NCBI RefSeq assembly: GCF_001687585.2
Contig: NZ_CP016537.2
Coordinates: forward strand, 3,072,001 to 3,136,000
Direction: 5' to 3'
Length of the DNA stretch: 64,000 bases
Source of the DNA: Planococcus halocryophilus
Lineage (GTDB): Bacteria > Bacillota > Bacilli > Bacillales_A > Planococcaceae
The notes under the pieces are model-generated. The model did not search any database. It saw nothing but the letters and a program-made list of their open reading frames with translations, and was not told where the DNA came from. The position numbers and the translations under genes were made by a program. This document shows, in pieces, positions 1-8,676 of the stretch; position 1 is the first letter of the stretch, and every line of letters begins with the position of its first letter.

Positions 1-810
1 AACCGTAAAACAATCATTACTCACATTAGCCATGGTATTGAAGGGTTTAAGAAAATACTCATTCAAAAAGAAGATATTCCTTTATTAAAAAGAACCGATT
101 ATTTTAATTGTGCTTCTCAATATGAATACAACTTAAAGCTACATGAATGGAAAATGCCTGAACATAAATTGATTATCACAGGTTTTCCTCGTTTTGATCG
201 CTATCTGCCTCAACAGCCCGCTAAAGAAGTTAAAAATATTTTGATGATGATGACTTGGCGTGAATGGCTATTTGACTTAACAAAAGAAGAGTTTATCGAT
301 AGTCCTTACTTTAAAACTACGACTGGTTTATTGCAGCATGAAGGCATTCAAAAACTGTTAGCAGAACATGACATTCGTTTAAATATTGCGCTACATCCTT
401 TTATGAAAAAATTTGAAGGCTATTTTACAAATCTGCCTAACGTTGAACAACATGTTACATTCCTCGATTTCAATCAACAAACAATTTCGCAATCCATTGA
501 TGAAAACGATATGTTATTAACGGATATCACAAGTGTATCGTGGGATTTTCTTTACTTAAATAAACCGATTATTTTCTATATGTTTGACCAACAAGAATAT
601 TTAGAAAGACGCGGAGCCTATTTAAACATGGATACCGATCTATCTGGGTATAAAGCAAACTCTATCGACCACGTTTATGATTACTTGAAAAAAATAGTCG
701 AAGAAAAAATCACTTGGAATGAATGGTACCCAAAAGCAACCGATTATTTCGATTATTTCGATCAAGACAATTGTAAACGTTTGACTCATCGTGTCATGAA
801 TTTACAATAG
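1..810 (+). CDS. CDP-glycerol glycerophosphotransferase family protein (3' part)
   Basis: The reading frame is open from the first base, so the gene begins before the window and only the C-terminal 269 residues are seen. They resemble the C-terminal half of TagB/TagF-type enzymes (Glyphos_transf family), which move glycerol phosphate from CDP-glycerol to teichoic acid chains at the inner membrane face. Visible family features are an ISHGIEGFKK stretch, ITGFPRFDRY, a WREWL block and, near the end, the acceptor loop around DMLLTDITSVSWDF. Which member of the family it is (primase, polymerase or sugar-alcohol variant) cannot be told from this part. It ends 30 bases before a hairpin shared with the convergent exoA. 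Confidence 0.85.
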   Translation, partial: NRKTIITHISHGIEGFKKILIQKEDIPLLKRTDYFNCASQYEYNLKLHEWKMPEHKLIITGFPRFDRYLPQQPAKEVKNILMMMTWREWLFDLTKEEFIDSPYFKTTTGLLQHEGIQKLLAEHDIRLNIALHPFMKKFEGYFTNLPNVEQHVTFLDFNQQTISQSIDENDMLLTDITSVSWDFLYLNKPIIFYMFDQQEYLERRGAYLNMDTDLSGYKANSIDHVYDYLKKIVEEKITWNEWYPKATDYFDYFDQDNCKRLTHRVMNLQ

Positions 811-837
811 TTCCACGTGAAACTATTAAAACTAAAA

Positions 838-879
838 TAAAAGGACGTAGAAAAGCGGCATGCTTTTCTACGTCCTTTT
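838..879. terminator. Bidirectional terminator between the glycerophosphotransferase gene and exoA
   Basis: A 17-bp perfect stem (AAAGGACGTAGAAAAGC and its complement, loop GGCAT) has an A-run on one side and a T-run on the other. It lies between two convergent genes and touches the exoA stop codon. Confidence 0.85.
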
Positions 880-1633
880 AACATTCTACTTGTAACTCGA
901 CAGGGCAATGATCAGAACCCCATATATCTATATGTATTTTCGCACTTTGAAGTGCTGGTACCAATCGTTGAGATGCTAAGAAATAATCGATTCGCCATCC
1001 TACATTTTTCTCGCGGCAGTTAGAGCGGTACGACCACCAAGAATAATGTCCTTCTTCTTCAGGGTGGAAATGACGGAATGTGTCAACAAATCCTTTTTCT
1101 AAAAACTGCGTCATCTTCCCACGTTCTTCCAGGGTGAAGCCAGAATTCTTTTTATTGGCTTTTGGATTTCTCAAATCGATTTCTTCATGTGCCACGTTTA
1201 AATCTCCACATAATAGTACCGGCTTATGATTGTCTAACGCCTTTACAAATGACAAAATAGCATCTTCCCATAACAATCGATAATCTAGACGCAACAAGCC
1301 ATGCTGAGAGTTTGGTGTATAAACGGTTATTACATAATAATTATCAAACTCCAGTGTAATGATTCGACCTTCTGTATCGAGCTCTTCTAAACCCAATCCG
1401 TATTGAATTGATAACGGCTTTTGTTTTGTGAAAATCGCTGTACCTGAATAGCCTTTTTTGTGAGCGTAATTCCAATATGTATAATAACCAGGAAGGTCCA
1501 TTTCGATTTGTCCTTCTTGTAATTTTATTTCTTGTAAACAAAATACATCCGCATTTACTTCAGTAAAAAAATCCATAAAACCTTTTTTCATAACTGCCCG
1601 AAGGCCGTTAACATTCCACGAAATTAACTTCAA
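878..1633 (-). CDS. exoA: Exodeoxyribonuclease III
   Basis: Cytoplasmic AP endonuclease and 3'-5' exonuclease of base-excision repair. The protein (251 residues, the usual length for Bacillus ExoA) opens with the family's KLISWNVNGLR, has the metal-binding LQEIK near residue 36, the CGDLNVAHEEIDL block in the middle and ends with the catalytic SDHCPVEL. Two TTG codons are adjacent at the 5' end; the second (1633) is preferred because AAGGGA sits at proper spacing and the protein then starts MKLISWNVNG as in relatives. Single-gene unit, convergent with the upstream glycerophosphotransferase gene. Confidence 0.96.
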   Translation of the reverse strand: MKLISWNVNGLRAVMKKGFMDFFTEVNADVFCLQEIKLQEGQIEMDLPGYYTYWNYAHKKGYSGTAIFTKQKPLSIQYGLGLEELDTEGRIITLEFDNYYVITVYTPNSQHGLLRLDYRLLWEDAILSFVKALDNHKPVLLCGDLNVAHEEIDLRNPKANKKNSGFTLEERGKMTQFLEKGFVDTFRHFHPEEEGHYSWWSYRSNCREKNVGWRIDYFLASQRLVPALQSAKIHIDIWGSDHCPVELQVEC

Positions 1634-1874
1634 CAATTATCCCTTCTTTCTCTTTATCAATTCTAAACGAAGCCTTACTCAGACTCAATCAATCGCTAGT
1701 AGCTACTCAATATATGTAAAATTTCTGTATTTTCTTAAATATTCTGCATCATTCATATGGAACTTCTTGTACAATAAAACTATCTTACAAAGCACATCGT
1801 CACTCGTCGCAAATTTGAGTCTCTTGAATGCCGAGTATTCAATTGAGCTCTTCAGAGGCAAAAGGGGGTAAACC

Positions 1875-3152
1875 ATGAAAAAGTATTCAAAAGAAGAAAA
1901 AAGCTGGGCATTATATGATTGGGGAAGTTCTGCTTATTCTATTATTATTACGACAGCTGTTTTCCCGATTTACTATAAAGCTTCAGCTACTGGAGCGGGT
2001 GTCAGTTTATCCGACTCTACAGCTTATTTAGGGTATACGATTGCGATCTTCACGTTCATATTAGCGATGATTGGACCTATATTAGGTACCATTGCTGATT
2101 ACGAAGGCATGAAAAAGCGCTTTTTTGTTGCCTTCTTTTTATTAGGAACCATTTCAACAGCTCTACTCGCTTTTATACCAAACGAAAATTGGTTGTTGAT
2201 GTTAATTTGTTATGTATTCGCTGCTCTTGGCGCGACCGGTGCTAATTTATTTTATGATGCATTTATTGTAGACGTGACGACAGAAAAACGTATGAACAGC
2301 GTCTCTTCTTTTGGTTACGGGTTGGGGTATATCGGCTCAACGATTCCATTTATCCTCTCAATCGCTATTATTCTATTGTCCCAAAATGGGGTACTGCCTA
2401 TTTCGGTGACCATCGCTAGTCGAATCGCATTTTTAATCACTGCCATTTGGTGGATCATTTTCTCAATTCCGATGTTCCGTCACGTTAAACAAGTTTACTA
2501 TATTAAACGAGAACCACGTCTTGTGCACCAGAGCTTTAAACGCCTAGGTAAAACAATCCGAGAAATTCGTCAATACCGCGCGTTAGTGTTATTCTTAATC
2601 GCTTATTTCTTTTATATTGATGGGGTCGGAACAATTATTGCCTTATCGACTGCTTATGGAACTGACTTAGGTTTGGATTCATCGAGCTTACTAATTGTCT
2701 TGTTTGTTACGCAAGTAGTGGCTGCTCCATTTGCCATTCTTTACGGTCGTTTGGCTAACCGATTTACAGGTAAAAAAATGCTTTATGTGGGAATTTGCGT
2801 TTATATTGTGATTTGCATTTACGCCTTTTTCCTCGAGACCATTACGGATTTTTGGATTCTTGCTATGCTTGTAGCAACGAGCCAAGGGGGTATTCAAGCA
2901 CTTAGCCGTTCTTATTTCGGCAAACTTGTTCCGAAAGAAAATTCCAATGAATTTTTCGGCTTTTATAATATTTTTGGGAAGTTTGCCGCAATACTGGGAC
3001 CGTTGCTTGTAGCCGTTACTTCTCAAATAACCGGCAAATCTAATATGGGCGTATTCAGCCTTGTTGTCTTGTTTGTGATCGGACTCATTGTCTTGTCCCG
3101 CGTACCGGAACCAAAAGCTCATGAATCCATAGATGAAGTATCAAGCGTGTAA
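1875..3152 (+). CDS. MFS transporter of the UMF1/Atg22-like family
   Basis: A 425-residue membrane protein with about twelve hydrophobic segments. The N-terminus (EEKSWALYDWGSSAYS) is the signature of the bacterial Atg22-like branch of MFS, of which B. subtilis YxiO is an example. The bacterial substrate is not established; the yeast namesake exports amino acids from the vacuole. The loop after TM2 carries the MFS-like TIADYEGMKKR, and a second ARGRLANRFTGKK-type loop (YGRLANRFTGKK) marks the second half. A strong GGGGG ribosome binding site precedes the ATG. It is transcribed alone and ends at a hairpin shared with the convergent stress-protein gene. Confidence 0.85.
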   Translation: MKKYSKEEKSWALYDWGSSAYSIIITTAVFPIYYKASATGAGVSLSDSTAYLGYTIAIFTFILAMIGPILGTIADYEGMKKRFFVAFFLLGTISTALLAFIPNENWLLMLICYVFAALGATGANLFYDAFIVDVTTEKRMNSVSSFGYGLGYIGSTIPFILSIAIILLSQNGVLPISVTIASRIAFLITAIWWIIFSIPMFRHVKQVYYIKREPRLVHQSFKRLGKTIREIRQYRALVLFLIAYFFYIDGVGTIIALSTAYGTDLGLDSSSLLIVLFVTQVVAAPFAILYGRLANRFTGKKMLYVGICVYIVICIYAFFLETITDFWILAMLVATSQGGIQALSRSYFGKLVPKENSNEFFGFYNIFGKFAAILGPLLVAVTSQITGKSNMGVFSLVVLFVIGLIVLSRVPEPKAHESIDEVSSV

Positions 3153-3170
3153 AGTTATCAGTTTGAACTC

Positions 3171-3209
3171 AAAAAGGTGCCTTCCAACTTAGTTGGAAGG
3201 CACCTTTTA
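3171..3209. terminator. Bidirectional terminator
   Basis: Stem AAAAGGTGCCTTCCAAC with loop TTA and its exact complement, flanked by A and T runs, between two convergent genes. Confidence 0.85.
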
Positions 3210-3213
3210 ATGA

Positions 3214-4041
3214 TTATTTTTTATTGTGATCTTCAGCTTTTACGGTTACGTTGCCTGCATTGTCTTTTGTGATAGTAGCATCTTTTAAATCGACAACTTC
3301 AGTTCCGTTTTCTTCTTTATCGGCTTCTTTATTAGCTTTTTTAATTTCTTTTTCTACTGTTTTTTCAGCTTTTTCGTGCTCTTTTTCAGCTTTTTCTTCT
3401 TGTTTTTCTTCTTTTTTCATTGTTTTCTCTTGCTCTTTAACTTCTTTTTCAATCGCTTTTTCTTGTTTCTTTACTTCTTTTTCTTCTTGTTTTTCTAGAC
3501 GTTTCGCCTTAAGTTCATCGGCTTTGCCTTTAGCTGTTTCTTTTATATCATTTGTTTTTTCTTTTAGTTGGTTCGCTCTTTCTTTCACTTGATCTATTGC
3601 CCCACCCGAACCTTCAGCGTTCTCTTCTTTTAACGTAACTGCTTTTTCTTTAACGATTTCTTGAAGTTCTTTACCGCTTTTCGGCGCTAATAATAGTCCT
3701 GCTGCCGCTCCGATAACTGCACCCGTTGCAGCACCGATTAAGAAGCCTCCGCCTCCGCCACTTTCTTTGTGATCGGTTTCAGTGGATTGTGGGTTATGAA
3801 TTTTCCCACCGCGTACAAGACGCTCTTCTACTTCTTCTACGATTTCATATAATGTACGCCCTTTAGCTTCAACAAGCGATACGCTCATGTGATAATCAGC
3901 TAAATCCGCCTGATCTCTTACAACAATAACGTCATAATCAGTTGAATCTGATTTTTCCTCTAGCATATCTGCCTGATAACCTTTTTTCTCTAGTGCTTCG
4001 CGTACTGATGTAAATGGATGCTCAACTGCAACTTTTGCCAT
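3214..4041 (-). CDS. UPF0180-YtxH fusion protein with a long charged coiled-coil tail
   Basis: 275 residues in three parts. Residues 1-78 (VAVEHPFTSVREALEKKGY, later AKGRTLYEIVEEVEERL) resemble the small UPF0180/YkuS proteins. Residues 95-130 (a Gly run, then a glycine-zipper hydrophobic segment ending LLLAPKSGKEL) are a YtxH domain, common in general stress proteins. Residues 135-250 are almost wholly Lys/Glu and predicted coiled coil or disordered. YtxH proteins are often membrane-associated and sigma-B controlled; a sigma-B-like promoter lies just upstream (4082-4106). The molecular function is unknown. The KE-rich composition is unlike its neighbours. Confidence 0.75.
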   Translation of the reverse strand: MAKVAVEHPFTSVREALEKKGYQADMLEEKSDSTDYDVIVVRDQADLADYHMSVSLVEAKGRTLYEIVEEVEERLVRGGKIHNPQSTETDHKESGGGGGFLIGAATGAVIGAAAGLLLAPKSGKELQEIVKEKAVTLKEENAEGSGGAIDQVKERANQLKEKTNDIKETAKGKADELKAKRLEKQEEKEVKKQEKAIEKEVKEQEKTMKKEEKQEEKAEKEHEKAEKTVEKEIKKANKEADKEENGTEVVDLKDATITKDNAGNVTVKAEDHNKK

Positions 4042-4081
4042 ATTCTGTCCACTCCCTTTAGTAAAGTCTATATCTATTAAG

Positions 4082-4106
4082 TTTCCCTAATTGGAAAATA
4101 ATAAAC
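4082..4106 (-). promoter_or_regulatory. Sigma-B-like promoter of the UPF0180-YtxH gene
   Basis: On the minus strand GTTTAT, 13 bases, GGGAAA: close to the sigma-B pattern GTTTAA-N12-15-GGGTAT. It lies about 45 bases upstream of the start of a stress-type gene. Confidence 0.6.
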
Positions 4107-4126
4107 ATTCACTTAAATCCTGATCC

Positions 4127-4615
4127 CTATTTCCATACTTCCAATGTATTGACTTTGCGCAATCGCACGACCAATACCATACCTAATATGGAGCCAGTTA
4201 AGCTAGAGATGAAAAAAGGAGGGATAAAAAACAAAGCTCCAACTTCTGTGCCTAATAAAAGTCGAGCGTAAGGGACTGCTATTAAAGAAGCGATGATACC
4301 TGTCCCTACTACTTCACCTATTGCAGCGAACCAAACTTTACCGAACTTGGCATACATAATGCCTGCCAAAAGTGCACCAATCATGCCACCTGGAAAAGCT
4401 AATAGTGAACCTGTGCCAGTCAACACTCGAACGGTTCCGGTCAAAAAGGCAATTAATACCGCAGGACCTGGTCCAAAGAGAACTGCCGCCATCACATTGA
4501 CTGCGTGTTGTATTGGATACGCGCGGGCAATACCCGCAGGAAAATAAACAAAAGCAGAACCTGCCACTCCTATCGCAACAAACATAGCCATTAAGATTAG
4601 TTTTTTCGTGTTCAT
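4127..4615 (-). CDS. thiW: ThiW, substrate-binding membrane subunit of a thiazole ECF transporter
   Basis: 162 residues with five or six hydrophobic segments, typical of an S component that works with the shared ECF energising module encoded elsewhere. The N-terminus (KLILMAMFVAIGVAGSAFVYFPAG) and the GTGSLLAFPGGMIGALLAG stretch match ThiW. In this family the proposed substrate is hydroxyethylthiazole, which ThiM in the same operon phosphorylates. Last gene of the TPP-riboswitch operon; its ATG overlaps the thiE stop by 4 bases (ATGA). The substrate is inferred from family and operon. Confidence 0.88.
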   Translation of the reverse strand: MNTKKLILMAMFVAIGVAGSAFVYFPAGIARAYPIQHAVNVMAAVLFGPGPAVLIAFLTGTVRVLTGTGSLLAFPGGMIGALLAGIMYAKFGKVWFAAIGEVVGTGIIASLIAVPYARLLLGTEVGALFFIPPFFISSLTGSILGMVLVVRLRKVNTLEVWK

Positions 4616-5265
4616 CTTCCAATCCCTTCTTTACAAGATAGTTGAAAAGCCTCTACTTGTTTGGCAATATCGATCGCATTCGCTATTGCCGAAATAACTG
4701 CAAGACCTGATACACCAGCCTTCCACACTTGATTAGCGTTTTCTGGTGTAATCCCTCCAATGCCCACAATTGGCAATTGGGGAAATTCGCGTTTGACTGC
4801 TATGATTTCTTCGACCCCCGCAGGCTTTTTCGCATCAGTTTTAGAAGTCGTACCAAAAACCGGACCCATTCCCACATAATCAGCGCCGTCTTGAATAGCT
4901 AGCCTTGCTTCATCTACAGAATGAACAGAAACACCTAATACTTTATTGTCTCCAATCAGTTGACGTACTTGAGAAGCTGTTTCGTCATCTTGACCTACAT
5001 GAACACCATCAGCCCCGATATTCCATGCTAATTCGATGTCATCATTAATGATAAATGGAACTGAGTAGCTTTGACATAATTGTTGACAACGCAACGCAAA
5101 ATCTCGTAATGCTGTACCTGTTAAAGCTCCTTTTCCTTTTTCACGCAACTGAAAATGTGTGATACCTCCTTCCAGCGCTTCCTCTAATGTACTCAAAGGG
5201 TCTTTTGCCGCTGAATTTTGAGAACCCATTACAAAGTAAATAGCGGGTTTATTGGAAAACCTCAA
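4612..5265 (-). CDS. thiE: Thiamine-phosphate synthase
   Basis: Joins HMP diphosphate and thiazole phosphate to thiamine phosphate. 217 residues with the TIM-barrel marks of ThiE: FQLREKG near residue 38, FIINDDIELAWNIGADGVHVGQDD, VSVHS, GADYVGMGPVFGTTSKTDAKK and IVGIGGITPENA. The start is TTG at 5265 with GGAGG nine bases upstream; it lies inside thiD (17-base overlap), which indicates translational coupling. Fourth gene of the tenA-thiM-thiD-thiE-thiW operon. Confidence 0.96.
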   Translation of the reverse strand: MRFSNKPAIYFVMGSQNSAAKDPLSTLEEALEGGITHFQLREKGKGALTGTALRDFALRCQQLCQSYSVPFIINDDIELAWNIGADGVHVGQDDETASQVRQLIGDNKVLGVSVHSVDEARLAIQDGADYVGMGPVFGTTSKTDAKKPAGVEEIIAVKREFPQLPIVGIGGITPENANQVWKAGVSGLAVISAIANAIDIAKQVEAFQLSCKEGIGR

Positions 5266-6094
5266 TTTTATTTACCTCCGTCTTTTCGTGTCTTCTCATT
5301 TGGTAAGCTCCGTGATTTGTAGGCCCATGACCTTTGCCAATATTCAGTGGGTCACTGAGCGCCGCTTGGATAAACTCCTTCGCCGTCAAAATCGCTTCTT
5401 TCAGTTCCCGACCTTTAGCGAGCTGGGCCGTTACTGCCGCTGCGAATGTACAGCCCGTGCCATGTGTTTGGTTTGTCGCAATGCGAGCGGCACGGAATAC
5501 TGCCGATTCACCATTCAAATGTAAAAAATAATCCTCGGCATACTCTGGGTCTGTTCCATGTCCACCTTTAATGACAACCGCTTGCGCTCCTAATGATAAA
5601 ACCCGCTCTGCTGCACGGCGGCGGCTAAAAACATCCGTAATAGAAATGCCGGTTAAAGCTTCTGCTTCTGGAATGTTCGGTGTGACTAAAAATGCTAAAG
5701 GCAATAAATGGGTTTTTAATGCTTCTACAGCTTCTGGTTGCAATAAATTCGCTCCGCCTTTAGCAATCATAACCGGATCTACGACTAGATTTTTCCACCC
5801 ATATTGCTGGATTGCCTTAGCTGTTTCTTGAATAATTTCAGGATTGAATAGCATGCCTGTTTTCAAAGCGCTAATGTCAAAATCGTCGCCTACTGCCTCT
5901 AATTGTGTTTGAATCGCTTGGACCGACATCGGATAAATGGCATTCACACCTGTTGTGTTTTGGGCTGTGACCGCAGTGATTACAGAAGTCCCGTAAACAC
6001 CTAGCTCTTGAAACGTTTTTAAATCGGCTTGGATGCCCGCCCCTCCTCCTGAATCTGAACCTGCTATAGTCAAAGTTTGTGGCGTTTTTTTCAT
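5249..6094 (-). CDS. thiD: Hydroxymethylpyrimidine/phosphomethylpyrimidine kinase
   Basis: Phosphorylates HMP twice to HMP diphosphate, the pyrimidine half of thiamine. 281 residues, ribokinase fold: N-terminal LTIAGSDSGGGAGIQADLKTF (19 residues of it from position 8 are the family signature), a central VVDPVMIAKGG and the C-terminal nucleotide and anion-hole site THGTGCTFAAAV. It overlaps thiM by 4 bases (ATGA) and has GGAGGAG upstream of the ATG. Confidence 0.96.
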   Translation of the reverse strand: MKKTPQTLTIAGSDSGGGAGIQADLKTFQELGVYGTSVITAVTAQNTTGVNAIYPMSVQAIQTQLEAVGDDFDISALKTGMLFNPEIIQETAKAIQQYGWKNLVVDPVMIAKGGANLLQPEAVEALKTHLLPLAFLVTPNIPEAEALTGISITDVFSRRRAAERVLSLGAQAVVIKGGHGTDPEYAEDYFLHLNGESAVFRAARIATNQTHGTGCTFAAAVTAQLAKGRELKEAILTAKEFIQAALSDPLNIGKGHGPTNHGAYQMRRHEKTEVNKIEVFQ

Positions 6095-6876
6095 ACCGTC
6101 TCCTCCTGCAAAGAAATTCGCTCGCTTACTTCCCTTTCCGTCAAGCTGTATAATTGATTCATAAAAGCTTGCTGAAAGTCCCCAGGCAATTGGGTTTCTT
6201 GACGAGCTTGTTCACCTGCAATTGCGTAAAAGCATAAAACATCACGAACGATTTCTACCGGTTTTTTAGTGGATACAGCAAGACCCGCAGCTACCACGCT
6301 ACTCAATAAACAACCAGTCCCTGTGATAGTAGCCATCAGTGGGTCTCCATAACGGATTTCCATAACGGATTCCCCGTCTGTCACGATATCTACTGGCCCT
6401 GTGACTGCTACTAGTAATCCTAATTTTTTTGAAGTGGTCACAGCAAGCTGTTTAACGTCTAGGAAGCCTTCTCCGGCGTCAACGCCTTTTGACTCCCACT
6501 GTTCCCCAGCTATTGCCGCAAGCTCTCCTGCGTTGCAACGAAGAACGTTAACGTGTACTGTTTCTAAAATTTCGTAAACAGCCTTTAGACGAAAGTCACT
6601 TGCACCTGCTCCCACAGGATCTAGTACGACTGGAATCCCTAATTGATTGGCTTTTTTTCCAGCAATCAACATGCTTTTTAGCGATTCAGCATGCAAAGTT
6701 CCGATATTTAAAGACAAGGCTTGAGATAATTCGGCAAGTTCTGCTGCTTCTTCAGGAGCTTCTCCCATAATTGGCGACGCGCCAATGGCTAAAAGACCAT
6801 TCGCTTGAAAATTTGATACCACATGATTGGTGATGCAATGAACCAGTGGATTTTTTTCTTTTATTAACTGCAACAT
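6091..6876 (-). CDS. thiM: Hydroxyethylthiazole kinase
   Basis: Salvage enzyme that phosphorylates the thiazole alcohol for ThiE. 261 residues with CITNHVVSNFQANGLLAIGA near the start, LDPVGAGAS around residue 105 and the TGTGCLLSSVVAA catalytic loop. I choose ATG 6876 because AGGTG lies six bases upstream; the GTG three codons earlier falls within that ribosome binding site. The ribosome binding site itself overlaps the tenA stop, so the genes are closely coupled. Confidence 0.95.
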   Translation of the reverse strand: MLQLIKEKNPLVHCITNHVVSNFQANGLLAIGASPIMGEAPEEAAELAELSQALSLNIGTLHAESLKSMLIAGKKANQLGIPVVLDPVGAGASDFRLKAVYEILETVHVNVLRCNAGELAAIAGEQWESKGVDAGEGFLDVKQLAVTTSKKLGLLVAVTGPVDIVTDGESVMEIRYGDPLMATITGTGCLLSSVVAAGLAVSTKKPVEIVRDVLCFYAIAGEQARQETQLPGDFQQAFMNQLYSLTEREVSERISLQEETV

Positions 6877-6877
6877 A

Positions 6878-7561
6878 TTAGACACCTACTTTTTCAATCG
6901 TCTCTATAGACCATGATTCTTTTCTCCACGCTTGATCCCAAAAGTTTAATTCGTAATAACTACTTTTTTGGAAATGGTCTTTTAGTTCATTGCGTCGCGC
7001 TTCTGGCAACTCTTCTGTTAACTGATTCATCCGTGCGATTTGTTCGTAAACAAGCTCCCCAAATTCTTCGGAACCGTATGTTTCAATCCAACGGTCGTAA
7101 ATCGGATGGTTAGGCTCTGCATTTTTTAAACGTTCGCCGATTTCATAATACAACCAATAACAAGGTAAAATAGCAGCTAATACATCTGCTAATTCTCCGG
7201 CAGATGCGTGATACATATGAGAGACATATGCGTACGCTGTAGGAGAAGGCTCGAATGCTGCCCAATCTTCCTCTGTCACTTCTAATATTTTCATAAATGA
7301 TTGATGTAGAGATAATTCGGCAGTACTTGTATGTGCGGCATGAATCGCAAAGCGTTGAGTCGTTTCCAAATCTTTTGCTTTAGACGCACCAATTGCCTGT
7401 ATTTTTGCGAAATGAGATAAATAATAAGCGTCTTGCATGACATAAAAACGGAATATATCGACCGGCAATGTCCCATCTTCAATTCCTTTAACAAAGGGAT
7501 GCTCAAAACTCGCCTGCCATAGGTGGTCACATTCTTTTCTTACTTCTTTACAAAAAGTCAT
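6878..7561 (-). CDS. tenA: Aminopyrimidine aminohydrolase (thiaminase II)
   Basis: Hydrolyses aminomethyl-pyrimidine breakdown products of thiamine to HMP, which ThiD then phosphorylates. 227 residues, all-helical TenA fold: FEHPFVKGIEDGTLP near the N-terminus, YVMQDAYYLSHFAK, the SPTAYAYVSHMYH block and the active-site LPCYWLYYEIGERL with its Cys. ATG 7561 is preferred to ATG 7588, since it has GGGAG/GGAG upstream and gives the same N-terminus as B. subtilis TenA; 7588 lies almost on the riboswitch terminator. First gene of the thi operon. Confidence 0.95.
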   Translation of the reverse strand: MTFCKEVRKECDHLWQASFEHPFVKGIEDGTLPVDIFRFYVMQDAYYLSHFAKIQAIGASKAKDLETTQRFAIHAAHTSTAELSLHQSFMKILEVTEEDWAAFEPSPTAYAYVSHMYHASAGELADVLAAILPCYWLYYEIGERLKNAEPNHPIYDRWIETYGSEEFGELVYEQIARMNQLTEELPEARRNELKDHFQKSSYYELNFWDQAWRKESWSIETIEKVGV

Positions 7562-7596
7562 TTCTCCATCTCCCTTTTCTGTGTTCATTTACACAA

Positions 7597-7633
7597 AATA
7601 AAAACGCCGCTCCCCAATAAAGGGAAGCGGCGT
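7597..7633 (-). terminator. Intrinsic terminator of the TPP riboswitch
   Basis: On the minus strand a GC-rich stem (CGCCGCTTCCC / GGGAGCGGCG) is followed by TTTTTATTTT, placed between the aptamer and tenA. This is the expression platform: it would stop transcription when TPP is bound. Confidence 0.85.
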
Positions 7634-7661
7634 ATGCAGTCGATAAGAAAATAGCAGACGG

Positions 7662-7757
7662 TCCGCCACTTCCCTCCGCTGGTATGATCCAGATCAGGTT
7701 CAAAGGGTCCGAGCTTATGCTCGTCTCAGCCGATATCCGGCTCCCCTAGTGGTGTTT
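7662..7757 (-). ncRNA. TPP riboswitch (THI element) aptamer
   Basis: Read on the minus strand the aptamer carries the conserved core: CTAGGGGAGCC, GGCTGAGA, ACCCTTTGAACCTGATC, TGGATCATACCAGCG and GAGGGAAGTGG. The outer P1 stem is formed by CACCACT and AGTGGCG. It lies about 100 bases upstream of tenA and, with the following terminator, shuts off the five thi genes when thiamine diphosphate is plentiful. Confidence 0.96.
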
Positions 7758-7889
7758 TTATTTATGTTTTCGAAATCACTATATCATAGTTTCTGAGAAT
7801 ACTATAGTCTTTATAAAATTCTTCTTACTGATAAAAGATACAAAACTAGATTTTTATCTCTAGTCTACTCTACTCAATTCTACTAGATA

Positions 7890-8447
7890 TTAATCGATTA
7901 ACACTTCTATTTCTTTTCCGTTTTCTTCTACCAGTTTTTCTACTAAATTAGTGTATTCTTCTCCAAATTCCTCCATCCACTTTACATCATTAATGTCTCC
8001 TTCCCCTAGTTTCTCCTCAAGATACGTATTGATATAAGTATTTTGTTCAATAATTTTTTTAGCGTATTGTTTTTGAAACTCTTCAGGTGTCATATCTAAT
8101 TTGTTCGCTTGAGCGATGGCATACTTACGAACTTGCTTACTGCCATCATCTTTTGTATTTTCAGAAGGAAGTATTTCAAAATCATCCTGATTTTCTTTAA
8201 CCATTACATGAGGAGAAATATCAAGATTCATTTCCTGTACTTCTTGTTTGATCAATTCTGTTACTATTACCGAATCTAGATAATCTAATGCTGTATCATC
8301 AGGATATAAAAAGCGCAAATCACCTATCGTAATCTCATGACCGTTTACAGTAGCTGCTACTTCATTATCATCGTATGTTGAAACATCGTTACAGCCAGCT
8401 AAAACGATTATGCCAAGCAAAATTCCTATGCACAGAATTTTCTTCAA
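7890..8447 (-). CDS. Putative lipoprotein with SurA/PrsA-like N-terminal region
   Basis: 185 residues beginning with a lipoprotein signal peptide (hydrophobic stretch ending VLAGC, Cys at 19), so it is probably anchored to the outer face of the membrane. After it, AATVNGHEITIGDLRFLYPDD and the helical remainder with LDMTPEEFQKQYAKKIIEQNTY look like the chaperone part of SurA/PrsA-type foldases. The parvulin isomerase domain is absent, so a foldase role is only a suggestion. It is transcribed alone, after rlmN and its terminator. Confidence 0.6.
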   Translation of the reverse strand: MKKILCIGILLGIIVLAGCNDVSTYDDNEVAATVNGHEITIGDLRFLYPDDTALDYLDSVIVTELIKQEVQEMNLDISPHVMVKENQDDFEILPSENTKDDGSKQVRKYAIAQANKLDMTPEEFQKQYAKKIIEQNTYINTYLEEKLGEGDINDVKWMEEFGEEYTNLVEKLVEENGKEIEVLID

Positions 8448-8603
8448 TACCTCACTCCCTTTTGTTAACTTAAGGTTGAATAACTCATTCCATAAAGATG
8501 AATACGTTCTTAGCGCTTAATAAGTTTCATAAATTAGACAAAAGAAGACTTATACTTTTTTCGAATTTTTAAGAGAGCCTTATTTATCACGAATCATTTT
8601 TCA

Positions 8604-8643
8604 AACAAAAAAGACCACAAACAACTCGAGTTGTTTGTGGTCT
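8604..8643 (-). terminator. Terminator of rlmN
   Basis: A 16-bp perfect palindrome (AGACCACAAACAACTC and its complement) is followed on the minus strand by TTTTTTG, 34 bases after the rlmN stop. Confidence 0.85.
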
Positions 8644-8676
8644 AAGATTCCTGAAACTCAGGAATAATGTTGTTTA

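Noticed and set aside
3251..3592. 113-codon plus-strand frame rich in Ser and Phe
   Set aside because: It is the antisense of the Lys/Glu-rich coding region of the UPF0180-YtxH gene; no start signal.
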